64,000 bases of DNA from Trichomonas vaginalis G3 (GCF_026262505.1 NC_067203.1:3224001-3288000), one strand, 5' to 3'; numbered from the stretch's first letter, positions 1-9,280 are shown. Notes: a model not told the origin generated them from the sequence alone. Made by a program: numbers and translations.

Positions 1-328
1 AGCATCAAAACAGTCTATTTTGAAATCAATATGATCAATCGAGTCAATGGGCTCCAGTTATTTTGAAAAGTCTCAAATGATATAACTCAGATGGTAAAAT
101 AAATTCTTTCTGATTGAGTCAGATATCATTTTTTTCAAATGAACAAGATACACATCTAGAAGTGATCATAAAAATAATCATACCTCGAAGTAATTCAATA
201 CAATCGTTTGAATGAACGAAAATTGAATAAAACATTAGTTAAGAATTGCTTGCAAAACACAGATGGTTGTTATTAAAATTCATTTTAGCCACAATGTTAA
301 TACAAAACAACTTTTCGGGAGAAGTTAA
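1..328. other. AT-rich host flank, no gene seen
   Basis: I see no convincing gene, RNA gene or repeat here. The DNA is AT-rich, with runs that look like ordinary trichomonad intergenic sequence. A gene might end to the left of the window, but nothing supports it. Confidence 0.5.
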
Positions 329-586
329 TTAAAAAATATAATAAAAACTTTATTTTTACTCAATTCTATCGAATATTTTACTTATCCTCACAATACACAA
401 TCCAAGTTTGATATACTTAATTTAAGAATAAATGATGATGGGATTGATTTTGAAAAATTAACCAAAATATTACAAAATCATCGATTGCCCCGCGAAAAAG
501 CTAAACAGATCATATACAAATTAAATCACCAATATACATATCATGGAAATTTCTTAATTAATAAAAAATTACGGAATATAAGTTAA
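329..586 (+). pseudogene. open fragment without a start codon, possible gene remnant
   Basis: One frame stays open for about 85 codons and ends in a TAA stop but has no ATG. The peptide is mixed and charged, with a stretch reading INDDGIDFEKLTKIL followed by a Lys/Arg-rich tail (residues RLPREKAKQIIYKL). Its composition is more protein-like than the surrounding AT-rich DNA, so it could be the 3' end of a decayed host gene. I do not recognise a family. It lies about 230 bp upstream of the LMBR1-like gene on the same strand. It could also be chance. Confidence 0.25.
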
Positions 587-813
587 CTATCTTCATTATA
601 AATTAAGCAGCATAAAAATATGAAGTTTTCCAATTTCCGGTGTGAATATTCCTAAATTTGCATTACATTCTCGAAGCAATTTATCAAAATACACAAAAAT
701 ATATTACAAATCAAGGAATTGAATTAAAAATAATTAAAGAACGAAAAAATTCATATCGGTGAAAAATTTCAAGCACCTTTTCAACTTTTTCAAAAAGTTA
801 ATAATATTAAACT

Positions 814-2259
814 ATGTATGCCTGGGTAGTTATTCTTGCAACAATTATATTCTGCATACTATCTATTCTTGTTGGCATTTACTTGGTTGTTAGATTCCAA
901 ATGCCAGAAGATAAAAAGTCTTCATGGTTTATCAAAATTATCATCATTTTAACTATCGGCATTTCAGTAATGAACGTTTTAATTTTACCTCTCGACGCAC
1001 TTAATAGGTCAACGCCAAATCCAATGAATACCACCCTTATGTGTTGGATTTTGACAATAATTTCTGCCGTTCTCGCTTTCATTGTCATTCCTTTCACACT
1101 TACATACTATGAAAACGCAGAAGATGAAGATGTTAAGCACCCAATCTGCAAAGCAACATTAAGTGTTATTCCATTCCTTTTGTTCTTTATAATATTTTTA
1201 CTCATACTCTACTTCCTTGTGAGCGATTGCCAAATTCCAGCAACAATTCATGCTGGCAAAGTTGTCGATGAATCCGAACTTACCACATCAATATATAGTT
1301 GTTCTACTTCAACAACAATTGACATCAAACTATCGCCACTTATTTTTGTTGTTACTGTTATAGGTTTCATTGGATATATAATCTTGATTATTTTGGGTGG
1401 CATGGGATTTGCCACGCTTCCAATCAATCTCTTTATTGATTTCGTTCGTAGACCAAGACCAATTTCTCTCAAGCAATATGCCAAGGGCCAACAATTAATC
1501 AATCGCTGGGCTGAGGAGCTTATCGAGGAAGGCAACAAAATCCGAGAAGAAGGAAAGCATAAAGGCTACAAAAACCGTAAAGTCAAGAGAATGGTAAATA
1601 AATATGCGGATCAAATCGAGAATATGGAGCGTGCATACCAGCTTATCGAAGTATCATACAAAGTTCGTGGAGGAAATCCGGTTTGGCCATGGTGTGAACT
1701 ATTCTTAGGCATAATTTGCATAATAATTTCACTCATTTGGATCATTCACATCATTGTTTACACTTTCTTAGATGTTCATCCATTCTTAAATCAATTCTTC
1801 CATTTGCTAGATACTAAATTTGCACTATCTGCAGTTATATTCTTTGGCCTGTTCACATATTACTTGTACTTATGCGTCCTCTCAGGAGCTACTTCTTTCG
1901 GTTTGAATTTACTCATTATCAGAGTACATCCTATGGAAGATCAGAATACTCCAATGAATTCAATCTTGTTTAACTCATGCCTTATGCTCTTTGCCAGCTT
2001 TGGTGTTGCATTATTTTCAACAATGAACTTCCCGATTTATACAAGACTTACTGCTTTAGATATGATCTATGGCGTTCAGATGAAATATCTCAAAGGCCTT
2101 AAATACGTTTGGGAGTACGCAATTTATGTATTTCTCGGAATTTTCGTTATTGCTCTTGCAGTTAAGCTTATTTCTTGCAGTAGAAAGAAGGGAAGAGATG
2201 ATCGCAATTCTGAAATTAGAAAAGCTCTTTCTACTTATGACACTGATATTGTCAATTAA
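814..2259 (+). CDS. LMBR1-like multi-span membrane protein
   Basis: This 481-residue protein matches the LMBR1/LMBD1-like family, known as limb-region and lysosomal cobalamin-export proteins. It has about nine hydrophobic segments: three in the first 140 residues, one near 170-205, then four or five from about 290 to the end. The family-typical region MNVLILPLDALNRS sits near residue 55, just before the second and third spans. A cytoplasmic-looking charged helix (about 215-285, rich in Glu/Lys/Arg) separates the two membrane halves. Length is normal for the family. The start ATG is the first in frame after AT-rich DNA. I do not see a clean TCA-Py-(T/A) initiator just upstream. The protein probably sits in an internal or plasma membrane. 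Its substrate cannot be told from sequence. It is convergent with the ubiquitin-like gene, with about 140 bp between stops. Confidence 0.85.
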   Translation: MYAWVVILATIIFCILSILVGIYLVVRFQMPEDKKSSWFIKIIIILTIGISVMNVLILPLDALNRSTPNPMNTTLMCWILTIISAVLAFIVIPFTLTYYENAEDEDVKHPICKATLSVIPFLLFFIIFLLILYFLVSDCQIPATIHAGKVVDESELTTSIYSCSTSTTIDIKLSPLIFVVTVIGFIGYIILIILGGMGFATLPINLFIDFVRRPRPISLKQYAKGQQLINRWAEELIEEGNKIREEGKHKGYKNRKVKRMVNKYADQIENMERAYQLIEVSYKVRGGNPVWPWCELFLGIICIIISLIWIIHIIVYTFLDVHPFLNQFFHLLDTKFALSAVIFFGLFTYYLYLCVLSGATSFGLNLLIIRVHPMEDQNTPMNSILFNSCLMLFASFGVALFSTMNFPIYTRLTALDMIYGVQMKYLKGLKYVWEYAIYVFLGIFVIALAVKLISCSRKKGRDDRNSEIRKALSTYDTDIVN

Positions 2260-2400
2260 TACTGTAAAATTTATTTTTTTTTCTACACTATATATAAAAA
2301 TTACTCTTTTACTTCTTATTTTTTAGTGATGGCAAAATCTTATGTACTTTTTAAGAAAAAAAAATTTTTTATGAATACAAACATAAAACAAAGATAGAAA

Positions 2401-3204
2401 TTAATAAGTTGTTAGCAAGGCATTGATTATTGTTCCAATGATAATACCGGCAACGAAAGAATATGCTCGAACATCGATATACACCAACATAACTGATGGT
2501 ATACCAAAGAAAAGCCCAAAAATCAAGCCATACAAGAAATCTTGCCCAGGAAAATCAATACCATTATCTGTTTGATTCCTGTCATCATCATTATTATTTA
2601 TTAAAGGTGAATTATGGGCATTATTGTTTTCTGTATGATCATTATTAGCTTGTTCATTTTGAGGATGCTCATGAGCTGCATCTGCTTCTGTAGCTTGGTT
2701 TGGTTGTGCGGGAACTGCAAAATTCTGAAGATTAGGAAGATTTGCTCTGATCATGCTCCCAATATCTCGCTGATTGAAAAGTACAGGAAACCATTCTTCC
2801 TCAAGGTCTATCATTGATTGTTGTGAACCATCTTCAGGTTGATGAGTACTATGAAATGAATTCCTAATCTCTTGGATTTGCTCAGGAGTGTAATTCATCC
2901 TTCGAAGCCTATCAAATCCTCTTAAATCGTTAATAATTATCTCTTCATTATTATTATTGGGCGAATTGGGATCATTTCGATAAAAACCTTGTATAGTAAA
3001 CTCTGTCATTGAATCAAAACTTGATAAGATCTCATTACCAGTTAATATTCGTCCGCGATAAATGAGCGTAAGTATTTTATTTCGAGGAATTTGAACATTA
3101 CTGTCATTTTTGATCATACTTATAAGGTCTTTTGTTGTATTTTGAGGTTGTAAATTGAATTGAAGATGTTTATCTCCGGGAAGGATAACATTAATCTTCA
3201 GCAT
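2401..3204 (-). CDS. ubiquitin-like domain protein with C-terminal membrane anchor
   Basis: The protein is 267 residues. The first 75 or so form a ubiquitin-like fold: a beta-hairpin (LKINVILPG), a helix (TKDLISMIKN), and the IYRGRIL segment that matches the FAGKQL/YRGRIL turn of ubiquitin-like domains. A disordered Asn/Asp/Gln/His-rich linker (about 80-215) follows, then a hydrophobic hairpin of two spans near residues 222-265, ending at the C-terminus. This order (UBL, low-complexity linker, C-terminal double span) resembles ER-associated degradation proteins such as the Dsc3/TMUB/HERP group, so a role in membrane-linked ubiquitin signalling is an inference. The start ATG follows AT-rich DNA containing TTTCAAAATTT. 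It is transcribed toward the LMBR1-like gene and away from the tetraspanin-like gene's 3' end. Confidence 0.75.
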   Translation of the reverse strand: MLKINVILPGDKHLQFNLQPQNTTKDLISMIKNDSNVQIPRNKILTLIYRGRILTGNEILSSFDSMTEFTIQGFYRNDPNSPNNNNEEIIINDLRGFDRLRRMNYTPEQIQEIRNSFHSTHQPEDGSQQSMIDLEEEWFPVLFNQRDIGSMIRANLPNLQNFAVPAQPNQATEADAAHEHPQNEQANNDHTENNNAHNSPLINNNDDDRNQTDNGIDFPGQDFLYGLIFGLFFGIPSVMLVYIDVRAYSFVAGIIIGTIINALLTTY

Positions 3205-3416
3205 ATTTAAATTTTGAAATTTTTAATCGTCAAAAATTGTTAATGCTAATAAATTCCTTAGAATTCTTAAGAATTATCACCATTATATAAAAGAATTAGA
3301 GTTTATATTAACTTACATATACAGAATACTTGCAAAGGAATTTTTTTTCTTAAATTAATCTTTAGAGGTCAAAATGAAAGAGAAAATTAAGTAAAAAACT
3401 GTTTAGAGAATAGTAT

Positions 3417-4034
3417 TTACCAGCCATAAGATAAAGGCTGTTCCAATGGGGCGTTCTTCTTTGAGTTGAGAGAATCTTCCTTGGCACAAACTTTCCAGAA
3501 TGCAATACATGCGGCAATGAATAAGATGAGAGCAACAACACCAAAAATTATGTAGCCATAAATAGCATATTTTTTGATTAGAGTATTCAGCTTGCCATAA
3601 CATGTAGTTTCATTGGATTCATTCCAACCTTTACAACCTAAATAAGTTTCAGCCTCTGGTATAGCACGACCGATAGGATCATCTTTACCTTCGTGAGCGT
3701 TCCATTGTTTGCCTATTTCTTGAATAATATTCTTCTTGAAAAGAATGTAGACAACAATAGCACCAATAACACCACAAGAATAAATTAAAAGAATTATTCC
3801 GAGAATTAGAGATGGGCAGCGACTTTTAGATATCGAAGCATAAATAGCAAAAGCAAGAATAAATGCGGATGCGCAAAGAATGATAATTAAATAAATTAGA
3901 ATGGTATCATTATTGCTGATCTGTTTGATCTTTGCTTTGTTAATAAAGACAACGCAAGCAGCGCTCGCAGCAACAATAATACCAATTGATAGGAATGAAA
4001 TAATGAAAAGTGTGAAATTGGCACAACAACCCAT
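3417..4034 (-). CDS. tetraspanin-like four-span membrane protein
   Basis: From the ATG at 4,034 the protein is about 205 residues and starts MGCCANFTLF, with a Gly-Cys-Cys suited to acylation. A TTG five codons upstream could extend it, but ATG is preferred. Four hydrophobic spans lie near residues 7-30, 42-64, 73-98 and 163-190. A larger extracellular loop sits between spans 3 and 4 and holds Cys residues (LGCKGW and ETTCYG) typical of the tetraspanin large loop. I do not see the classic CCG motif in that loop, which is also true of many protist tetraspanins. The tail is short and ends in YGW, possibly a sorting signal. Trichomonas tetraspanins are known at the surface, in vesicles and in adhesion or exosomes. 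Which paralogue this is cannot be told. Confidence 0.75.
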   Translation of the reverse strand: MGCCANFTLFIISFLSIGIIVAASAACVVFINKAKIKQISNNDTILIYLIIILCASAFILAFAIYASISKSRCPSLILGIILLIYSCGVIGAIVVYILFKKNIIQEIGKQWNAHEGKDDPIGRAIPEAETYLGCKGWNESNETTCYGKLNTLIKKYAIYGYIIFGVVALILFIAACIAFWKVCAKEDSLNSKKNAPLEQPLSYGW

Positions 4035-4480
4035 TTCAAAATTTGTCAAAATCTAAGACGATGCCTTTTTTGTAAATGGATCCGATTGGCAAGTTTACAA
4101 AAACCGTAATTGATTTATGATTTTTTTGGATCTTTTATATAGAGATATTTCATACAAGTTCATATGAACCGAGAATGTACTATCACGAAAAGTGACACCT
4201 AAATTTCATTTTCATATGCCTCTTTATCACTTTGCTATGGTCTTAGCGATAAATTATCGGCTATAAAATTGACTTAGTTTATTTCTATACTCAAGACTCT
4301 AGAATACCCATTATCTTTTTTGCAAAATTAAAATTAACTCCCGAAATTATTCGAAATTAACTCGACATCATGAGATTCAGTATAAACTAGCACAGCTTCC
4401 TACCAGCATATAAACCTTAGTACCTAATATAGCTGCTATACTTTTCTGCTATGAAAATAGAGATATATTAATTTTTTCAT
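4035..4480. other. intergenic DNA and unresolved host/element boundary
   Basis: There is no gene here. The DNA is AT-rich and carries upstream sequence of the tetraspanin-like gene. Somewhere between here and about 4,500 host DNA gives way to the Maverick-like block F. I found no copy of the terminal repeat used by elements A, B and D2, so the exact junction is not visible. Confidence 0.5.
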
Positions 4481-4527
4481 AGAATGTCAGAAAGTGGTAA
4501 ATGCAAAAAAAAGGTAGTGGGGCTTCC

Positions 4528-4542
4528 AGGGGCTGCGCCCCT
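4528..4542. promoter_or_regulatory. GC-rich perfect hairpin (6-bp arms)
   Basis: AGGGGC and GCCCCT flank a 3-base loop in strongly AT-rich DNA. Similar GC-rich hairpins recur in gaps between genes of the Mavericks further right (48,169, 54,097). This one lies about 140 bp upstream of the methylase. The function is not known. It could be a transcript-end or processing structure. Confidence 0.45.
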
Positions 4543-4682
4543 TCTAGCCCTGAAGATGATTATTATAAATGAAGTTCTTATATACGGGTCTTCCAGGAGC
4601 TTTTCACAAATTATATATGTTTTCATGGTTTGTCACTTTTCTGTCACTTTTCGGGTAAAAACATTTTTATTATTATATATAA

Positions 4683-5513
4683 ATGAATTTTACAAAACCA
4701 CCGTTACCGTTCTTTGGAAATAAGAGTAGATGTAAAGATATTATATTGAGAGAACTTAAGAAACTACCGAATGGTCTAACATTTGTAGATTTGTTCGGTG
4801 GAAGTTTCTATATATCCCATTTGTGCCATATAATATTCCCAGACTCAAAGATTATATGCAATGACTTCGACAACTATATGGACCGTCTCAAACATATTCC
4901 AGACACAAACAAATATTGAAAGAGTTAAAAGAAAAGATACCTATAGGTAAGATGGAACGTATACCATTAGATAACAAAAATATTGTGAGAGAGGTTTTGA
5001 AAAAAGCAGAATATATAGACTGGATAGTATATCTGCTAGACTATTATATAGTGGTGCTATAAGAGTTCATGACATTGAAACACTTATGTCAAAAGTTTTA
5101 TATCTTAACTATACAAATGTTTTCAAAGAGGACATAGAAAAATATATTGAGGGTATAGAGTTTGTGAGATGTCATTGGACAGATTTGTATGAAAAATATA
5201 AAGACAAGGAAAATGTTTCTTTATAGTGGACCCGCCGTTCTATAACACATGGGATTTTCAATACCAAGTAGACTGGACTTTGAGAGACTCTTTAGAAACT
5301 TTAGACGTTATACATAACCATCCATGCTTTTACTTTACATCCGATAAAAGTGGTTTGGAAACCGTTATGAGATGGTTAGAGGACATACATGACTATGAGT
5401 TTATATATGACAAGATAGAATATGAGAGAGGTCCTATAAACTGGAGAAAGTGTCATAACAAAGAAATTTTATTAGTAAGTAAATGTGGTTTGAAATCGGA
5501 CTACTTGTTTTAG
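4683..5513 (+). pseudogene. D12-class (Dam-type) adenine-N6 DNA methyltransferase, broken
   Basis: Two hallmarks of the D12 class are visible. The first is an N-terminal PFFGNKSR-like loop followed by FVDLFGGS, the S-adenosylmethionine-binding motif. The second, later in the gene, is a DPPF catalytic motif that would flip out and methylate adenine. The C-terminal part keeps the family's helical target-recognition-like region. The gene looks broken, with about one or two breaks. It is the first gene of block F and runs the same way as the next two. Adenine methylation (6mA) is known in T. vaginalis, and enzymes of this class are commonly phage- or virus-derived. Whether this copy ever acted on host or element DNA is inference. 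GATC, the usual Dam target, sits at the centre of the operator-like palindromes of element B. Confidence 0.7.
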
Positions 5514-5637
5514 GTTTTTTCCATTGTGTCATTTATTTATTTGACGTGGCAGAAAAGTACAGAGAATATGAAGATGAACCAATGCCTGCAAATGTTCAGT
5601 ATATGTACTCGTAAGAGATATTTTTATCTAATATTAA

Positions 5638-6000
5638 ATGGACGCACAGAACTTAGCGAATGCACAGCAACCTGGACAACCAAACCCAGAGAATATTCCA
5701 AATGAAGTTAGAATACAAACTGCAATGGCAAACTATGGTCAAGTGCCAACAGATGTACAAATGCAAACTGCCATGTCAAATGACGCTGCGTTAGGTTTGC
5801 CACCATGGTATGCAAATATGAGATGGAAAGAGTTTTATACAAACCCTGAAGTGGGATATAAACAACTTTATGCAGATGACGCGAACACAGGAGTTGACCC
5901 AGAATATGTTTTCTACCAGAGGAGAAACAGAATGTATGAGCTCCAGTTAAAGAATGCTATGGAACTCAACAGGAAACGTAAGAGACTAGGCGGACATTAG
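5638..6000 (+). CDS. small virus-type protein, Gln/Asn/Pro-rich N-terminus, basic tail
   Basis: This is an intact 120-residue frame. The N-terminal third is polar and contains two near-repeats (RIQTAMANYGQVP and QMQTAMSNDAALG). The middle has an aromatic cluster (PPWYANMRWKEFY), and the C-terminus is a charged helix ending in RKRKRLGGH. The basic tail would suit nucleic-acid or capsid contact. I do not recognise a family. The leader TTTTTATCTAATATTAAATG matches other starts in this and neighbouring elements. The gene lies between the methylase and the small amphipathic peptide, all on the same strand, which suggests a shared structural role. Confidence 0.55.
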   Translation: MDAQNLANAQQPGQPNPENIPNEVRIQTAMANYGQVPTDVQMQTAMSNDAALGLPPWYANMRWKEFYTNPEVGYKQLYADDANTGVDPEYVFYQRRNRMYELQLKNAMELNRKRKRLGGH

Positions 6001-6018
6001 ATTTTTACATATAGTAAA

Positions 6019-6165
6019 ATGGGTTTCTTCAGTAAGATAGGAAACTTCTTTCGAAATGTTGGAAGAGGTATATGGAATGGAATAAAAACCGTAGGAAGAG
6101 GAATTTGGAACGGAGTCAAAAATATTGGTAAAAGAGTAGGTCAGTTTTGTTGGTATTATACCTAA
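6019..6165 (+). CDS. small amphipathic repeat peptide, candidate membrane-active virion protein
   Basis: A 48-residue frame starts MGFFSKIGNFF and contains two near-copies of GRGIWNGIK/VK, each with Trp, Ile and Val on one face and Lys/Arg on the other. It starts with the leader TTTTTACATATAGTAAAATG. Small amphipathic, Gly-rich basic helices of this kind occur in adenovirus protein VI and other membrane-lytic virion peptides. That comparison rests on composition, not on an alignment. The downstream bases up to about 6,260 look like the rest of a Pro/Gln-rich tail, so the gene may be broken once. Confidence 0.5.
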   Translation: MGFFSKIGNFFRNVGRGIWNGIKTVGRGIWNGVKNIGKRVGQFCWYYT

Positions 6166-6336
6166 AGACCCTGAACCAGAAGACAAGCTCCTGTTATACA
6201 ACAGCCTGAACCTGCACCACAGTCTAGTTGGCAACCAAATCCAACACCTCAACCGTATTAAAAAATTATATTTTTACCGTTCGATAGTAGTTGTATATGA
6301 AACTAAGTTCTAAGTAAAACGCATGGTATAATGGAA

Positions 6337-7113
6337 TTATTCTTTTTCTTCCATCTGTAGTAAACCATACTTGAAAGTCTGAAATACTTCCACTTGGTGG
6401 TTCGTATAACTTTGTAGGTTTTTCGTAAAAGTCATTTGCCAAGCATAAAAAGAGTTTTGTGCGCCAGAAAATGAAGCATGAACAATAATAGCAGCTGGGT
6501 CGAAAACATCTTTAAATAAATATGGTTCATCTCTTGCATATCGACTGTAAATATTTGCTAAAGGAAGTTCGACTTTCTGATTTAACATTCTTTGCAAATA
6601 ATACCATGACATTGCAGTGAATTCTGTATATATTTGTTCGTCTTTCTTTGGATTGTCTTCGTAGATTTGAAATGACACTTGTGAATTTTGTTTGTCATAT
6701 ACAATTCTCACATAAAGTGTGCTCTCGGTATTTGCATATTCATCAGCATATTTTGCATAACATGAATTTATTTTATCTTCTATATTTTTTAACGCAGTCT
6801 GTAGAGAAGATGAAAGGTCAACTTGTATTAGCTCAATTTCTTCCCACATTTTTCGTTTCCCTTCAGATATATAATCTATATGAAACCTTACAATAAATGG
6901 AAAACTTTTATCTTCTACAGACACAAACTTCATTCTACGAAAGCCAATAGCTTTTGTGACAGATGGGTCTCTTAGCCATCTTAATGGGTAGTCAAAACGA
7001 TAGCCTTCATGCTTTACGGTCTCTGTCTCAAACTTTTGACCGACATTAGTAAAAAGTTCATCTAATGGTTTAGTTGTAGCAACTCTTGAATTTTCTTTTT
7101 CTATTGGAAGCAT
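6337..7113 (-). CDS. minor-virion-type protein, related to the 33,370 gene of element B
   Basis: An intact 258-residue protein with no membrane span, dominated by alternating beta-strand-like segments. Near the N-terminus FDYPLRW and IGFRRMKFVSV line up with FKFPTDW and IGITSMYITRA in the 33,370-34,200 gene of element B. Both then continue with an F.V...I/E pattern and a helix, before a strand with Q(V/L)SFQIY or DCQFVIY. I infer one family, probably a beta-rich minor capsid or vertex protein. The start ATG is set by an 18-bp gap that it shares with the divergent fibre gene. The frame is whole. Confidence 0.55.
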   Translation of the reverse strand: MLPIEKENSRVATTKPLDELFTNVGQKFETETVKHEGYRFDYPLRWLRDPSVTKAIGFRRMKFVSVEDKSFPFIVRFHIDYISEGKRKMWEEIELIQVDLSSSLQTALKNIEDKINSCYAKYADEYANTESTLYVRIVYDKQNSQVSFQIYEDNPKKDEQIYTEFTAMSWYYLQRMLNQKVELPLANIYSRYARDEPYLFKDVFDPAAIIVHASFSGAQNSFYAWQMTFTKNLQSYTNHQVEVFQTFKYGLLQMEEKE

Positions 7114-7131
7114 ATTTTATCTAGAATAAAA
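7114..7131. promoter_or_regulatory. 18-bp shared leader between two divergent start codons
   Basis: Only ATTTTATCTAGAATAAAA lies between the ATG of the minor-virion gene (minus) and the ATG of the fibre gene (plus). On both strands it reads as a T-rich block, TCTAGA or TTCTAGA, then an A-rich block before ATG. The same compact layout recurs at 47,169 and 50,138. It must carry both transcription start signals, or the 5' ends must lie inside the opposite genes. Confidence 0.6.
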
Positions 7132-8266
7132 ATGTCAAATGAAACAGCGTCTATGAGAGAAATACAACACAACCGACAACTCATTATGCAAGCTCTAAAT
7201 AAGAACACAACAAACTTTTCAAACTATTCTAAGATATCTGAGTCATTGAAAGAAGGAAACTTAAAACTGACATTAAACCCAATGACAGATGAGTTTCTGT
7301 TTCAAGACAATAAGAACCATACTGTCTGTATAAATCCAACAAAAGGAACTTTAAACGAGAAACCTATAAATGAACTTCTTTTGAAAGCAGATGTTGACAA
7401 CAAAGCTGACAAAGAATATGTAGAAAATAGCAAGAAGAAAGAAGAGCAGACAACTTATGCAACAAAAGAACATACTCATCCTGAACTAGCAGACAAAACA
7501 TATGTTGACAATAAAATGTCAAGTGAAGTGACAAGAGCTGAAAACGAATATTCTAAAAAGACTCATACACATTCTATATCTGAAATAACAGACTTAAACG
7601 TTAGCCTTGAAAATAAGGTAGATAAGGGACTTATGGCTAGTGTGTTAGAGAAGAAGCGGATAAGGAATATGTATGAAAAAGATAAAGAAATTATAGAAAG
7701 GGTTGACTGGTACCATGAATGGACATCGAAGACTTTTAAAGTTAAAGCCGATACAGGATGGGTTTCAGGATGTTTAGACCTTAAAGCAGATAAAACTTAT
7801 GTTAACGATGAGTTAGAGAAGAAAGCAAATAAGAACCATACACATACAAGTTTTACAACTGTTGCTATAGAAAGTATTGAAGGAACGGTTGAAGAAACTG
7901 GTGGGGATGTATTATATTGTAAACCTCCTAACTTTCCACAAGGTTTAACATCGGATGACGACATAACGACGATGAGAAACATTAGATGTAAAGATGTTTA
8001 TGTCATGAAGGATGAACATAATATTAAATTCACTGCTCAAGATTTATATGACAAGAAAGCAGACAAAACAGAGCTTCAAACATTAAAGACAGAAATACTT
8101 CAAACATTATATCCTATAGGCTCTATTTATACGTCAATGAACTCTACCAGACCAGAAACAGTTCTGGGTTTTGGAACTTGGACTCAAATAGTCGACAGGT
8201 TTTTGTATTGTGCAAACTCTTCAAAGGAAACAGGTGGAAGTAAAACGATTTCAGGTGAAAATTTAC
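7132..8266 (+). CDS. phage-like trimeric fibre protein, cut by the assembly gap
   Basis: The N-terminal part is helical. It is followed by repeated coiled-coil stalk units of the form KADKTYVD(N/D)ELEKKA and KNHTH, which are typical of trimeric tail fibres. The end before the gap begins the tip domain: YPIGSIYTSMNSTRPETVLGFGTW, then a Cys and TGGSKTI. That matches the C-terminal domain found on bacteriophage baseplate/collar proteins (gp10-type, FPVGSIY...FGTWE). The protein likely forms the receptor-binding spike of the virion. It is divergent from the 6,337 gene. The C-terminus is unknown because 100 N follow. Confidence 0.7.
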
Positions 8267-8366
8267 NNNNNNNNNNNNNNNNNNNNNNNNNNNNNNNNNN
8301 NNNNNNNNNNNNNNNNNNNNNNNNNNNNNNNNNNNNNNNNNNNNNNNNNNNNNNNNNNNNNNNNNN
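8267..8366. other. assembly gap (100 N)
   Basis: A run of exactly 100 unknown bases, which is a conventional scaffold-gap size. Block F and element E1 are therefore joined only by scaffolding. Their real distance and order are not shown by the sequence. Confidence 0.98.
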
Positions 8367-8654
8367 TTACATATACGACACGATGGAAGAAACAGACGTT
8401 GTGTGATACCCATTACGTATATTTATTTGTTACCATTGGTTTTCATCAAGCAATTAAACGAATATCATAGTCTTATAGTGTCTTCATTCCTGGCTAGTAG
8501 ATATATGTTATGTCTCAATAGTTTCGTGCATTTTATATGTGAATAGATAAGAGATAAAAATATAAAATAAAAAAATAAACTTAATTAATAATTAAATTGG
8601 TATATCACACCCTCACAATCGTATTTGAAAACATACCACAAAAAGAAATTTCAG

Positions 8655-8710
8655 GGTAGATGGTATAATCTAACCCGATTTTCTACCTCATTTTCTATCC
8701 GTTTGAGATT
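8655..8710. promoter_or_regulatory. operator-like repeat, TATA-type, in E1 end region
   Basis: The segment GGTATAATCTAACC, a near-palindrome, is flanked by GGGTAGAT and by TCTACC and TTCTATCC half sites. This is the E1/A version of the palindrome clusters described for element B at 30,207, 41,721, 42,845 and 51,797. Confidence 0.45.
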
Positions 8711-8799
8711 CTATTTGCCTTTTATAACTATCTTCCTTGTTTTCTTGTTAGTGTTCTTTCTTAACATCGCTCAACTTTTGGACTGTTCTTTCTTTTTCG

Positions 8800-9280
8800 T
8801 CCTTATGGATACCAGATTTTACTTTGTGCACCAGTCAGTAATGGGTCAGTAATGGTCGTTTCAGTTAAGGGTTGCGCTAGCATTCCATAAGGTCCCGTAT
8901 GGAGTATACCGCTGGTGGGATAGTGTGGAGAAGAAACATTTTCTTTAGTTCCATCGACTCTATTTAAATAGCATGTTTCACCTTTCATCTTAGTCCGATT
9001 AAAGTCTTTTGCGATGGTTTGGTTCAAAACGTATCGGTCCTTTCCTAAAGCATTTCTGGACTCAGTCGCAAACCCCAAATTGGATGCTTATTTATATCCT
9101 ATTGTATTTAATCTGTAACTTGCTTTGCAACCCAGCCTCCAATCTTCCATTTATTTGCATCAATGTCTTGAAACCCCCTCCTCCACTCATTTTATTTACT
9201 GCGTCATAAGCTCCAAGTGCTTTTGCTCCAAATGCAATTGCTTTTGTTCCCATTGCGCCTAAAGGCTGCCAAGCTACCAT
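8800..9280 (-). pseudogene. E1 copy of the basic Gly/Ala-rich end-proximal protein, broken
   Basis: This matches the element B gene at 51,257-51,781. The N-terminal segment (GAMGTKA.AFGAKALGAYDAVNKM) is at the right and the segment LNRVDGTKENVSSP is at the left, both on the minus strand. It is broken several times. It lies just inside the terminal repeat of E1. Confidence 0.6.

Larger units (their letters stand above)
4500..8266. mobile_element. block F: partial Maverick-like element of a second lineage
   Basis: This block carries five virus-type genes. They are a D12-class adenine methylase (broken), a 120-residue basic-tailed protein, a small amphipathic repeat peptide, a minor-virion-type protein and a phage-like fibre. 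It belongs with the Mavericks to the right by two links: the 6,337-7,113 protein shares a recognisable N-terminal pattern with the minor capsid candidate of element B, and the fibre has the same ADKTYVD stalk repeats and tip fold. Its gene starts also use the same TTTTTATCT-type leader. At the DNA level it is not a near-identical copy, so it represents another family. No polymerase, integrase, ATPase or inverted end is present, and the right edge is an assembly gap. The element is incomplete, with roughly two or three breaks visible. Confidence 0.6.

Noticed and set aside
4484-4723. An open frame of 79 codons upstream of the methylase
   Set aside because: It runs across the GC hairpin and into the methylase start in another frame, has no leader motif and no protein-like pattern.
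5484-5614. Possible small membrane peptide between methylase and the 5,638 gene
   Set aside because: No single open frame with a start covers it, and no relative is visible, so I do not call a gene.
8625-8852. Hydrophobic open frame near the E1 end
   Set aside because: It is the antisense of the Lys/Arg-rich tail of the 51,257-type gene and of the terminal repeat.
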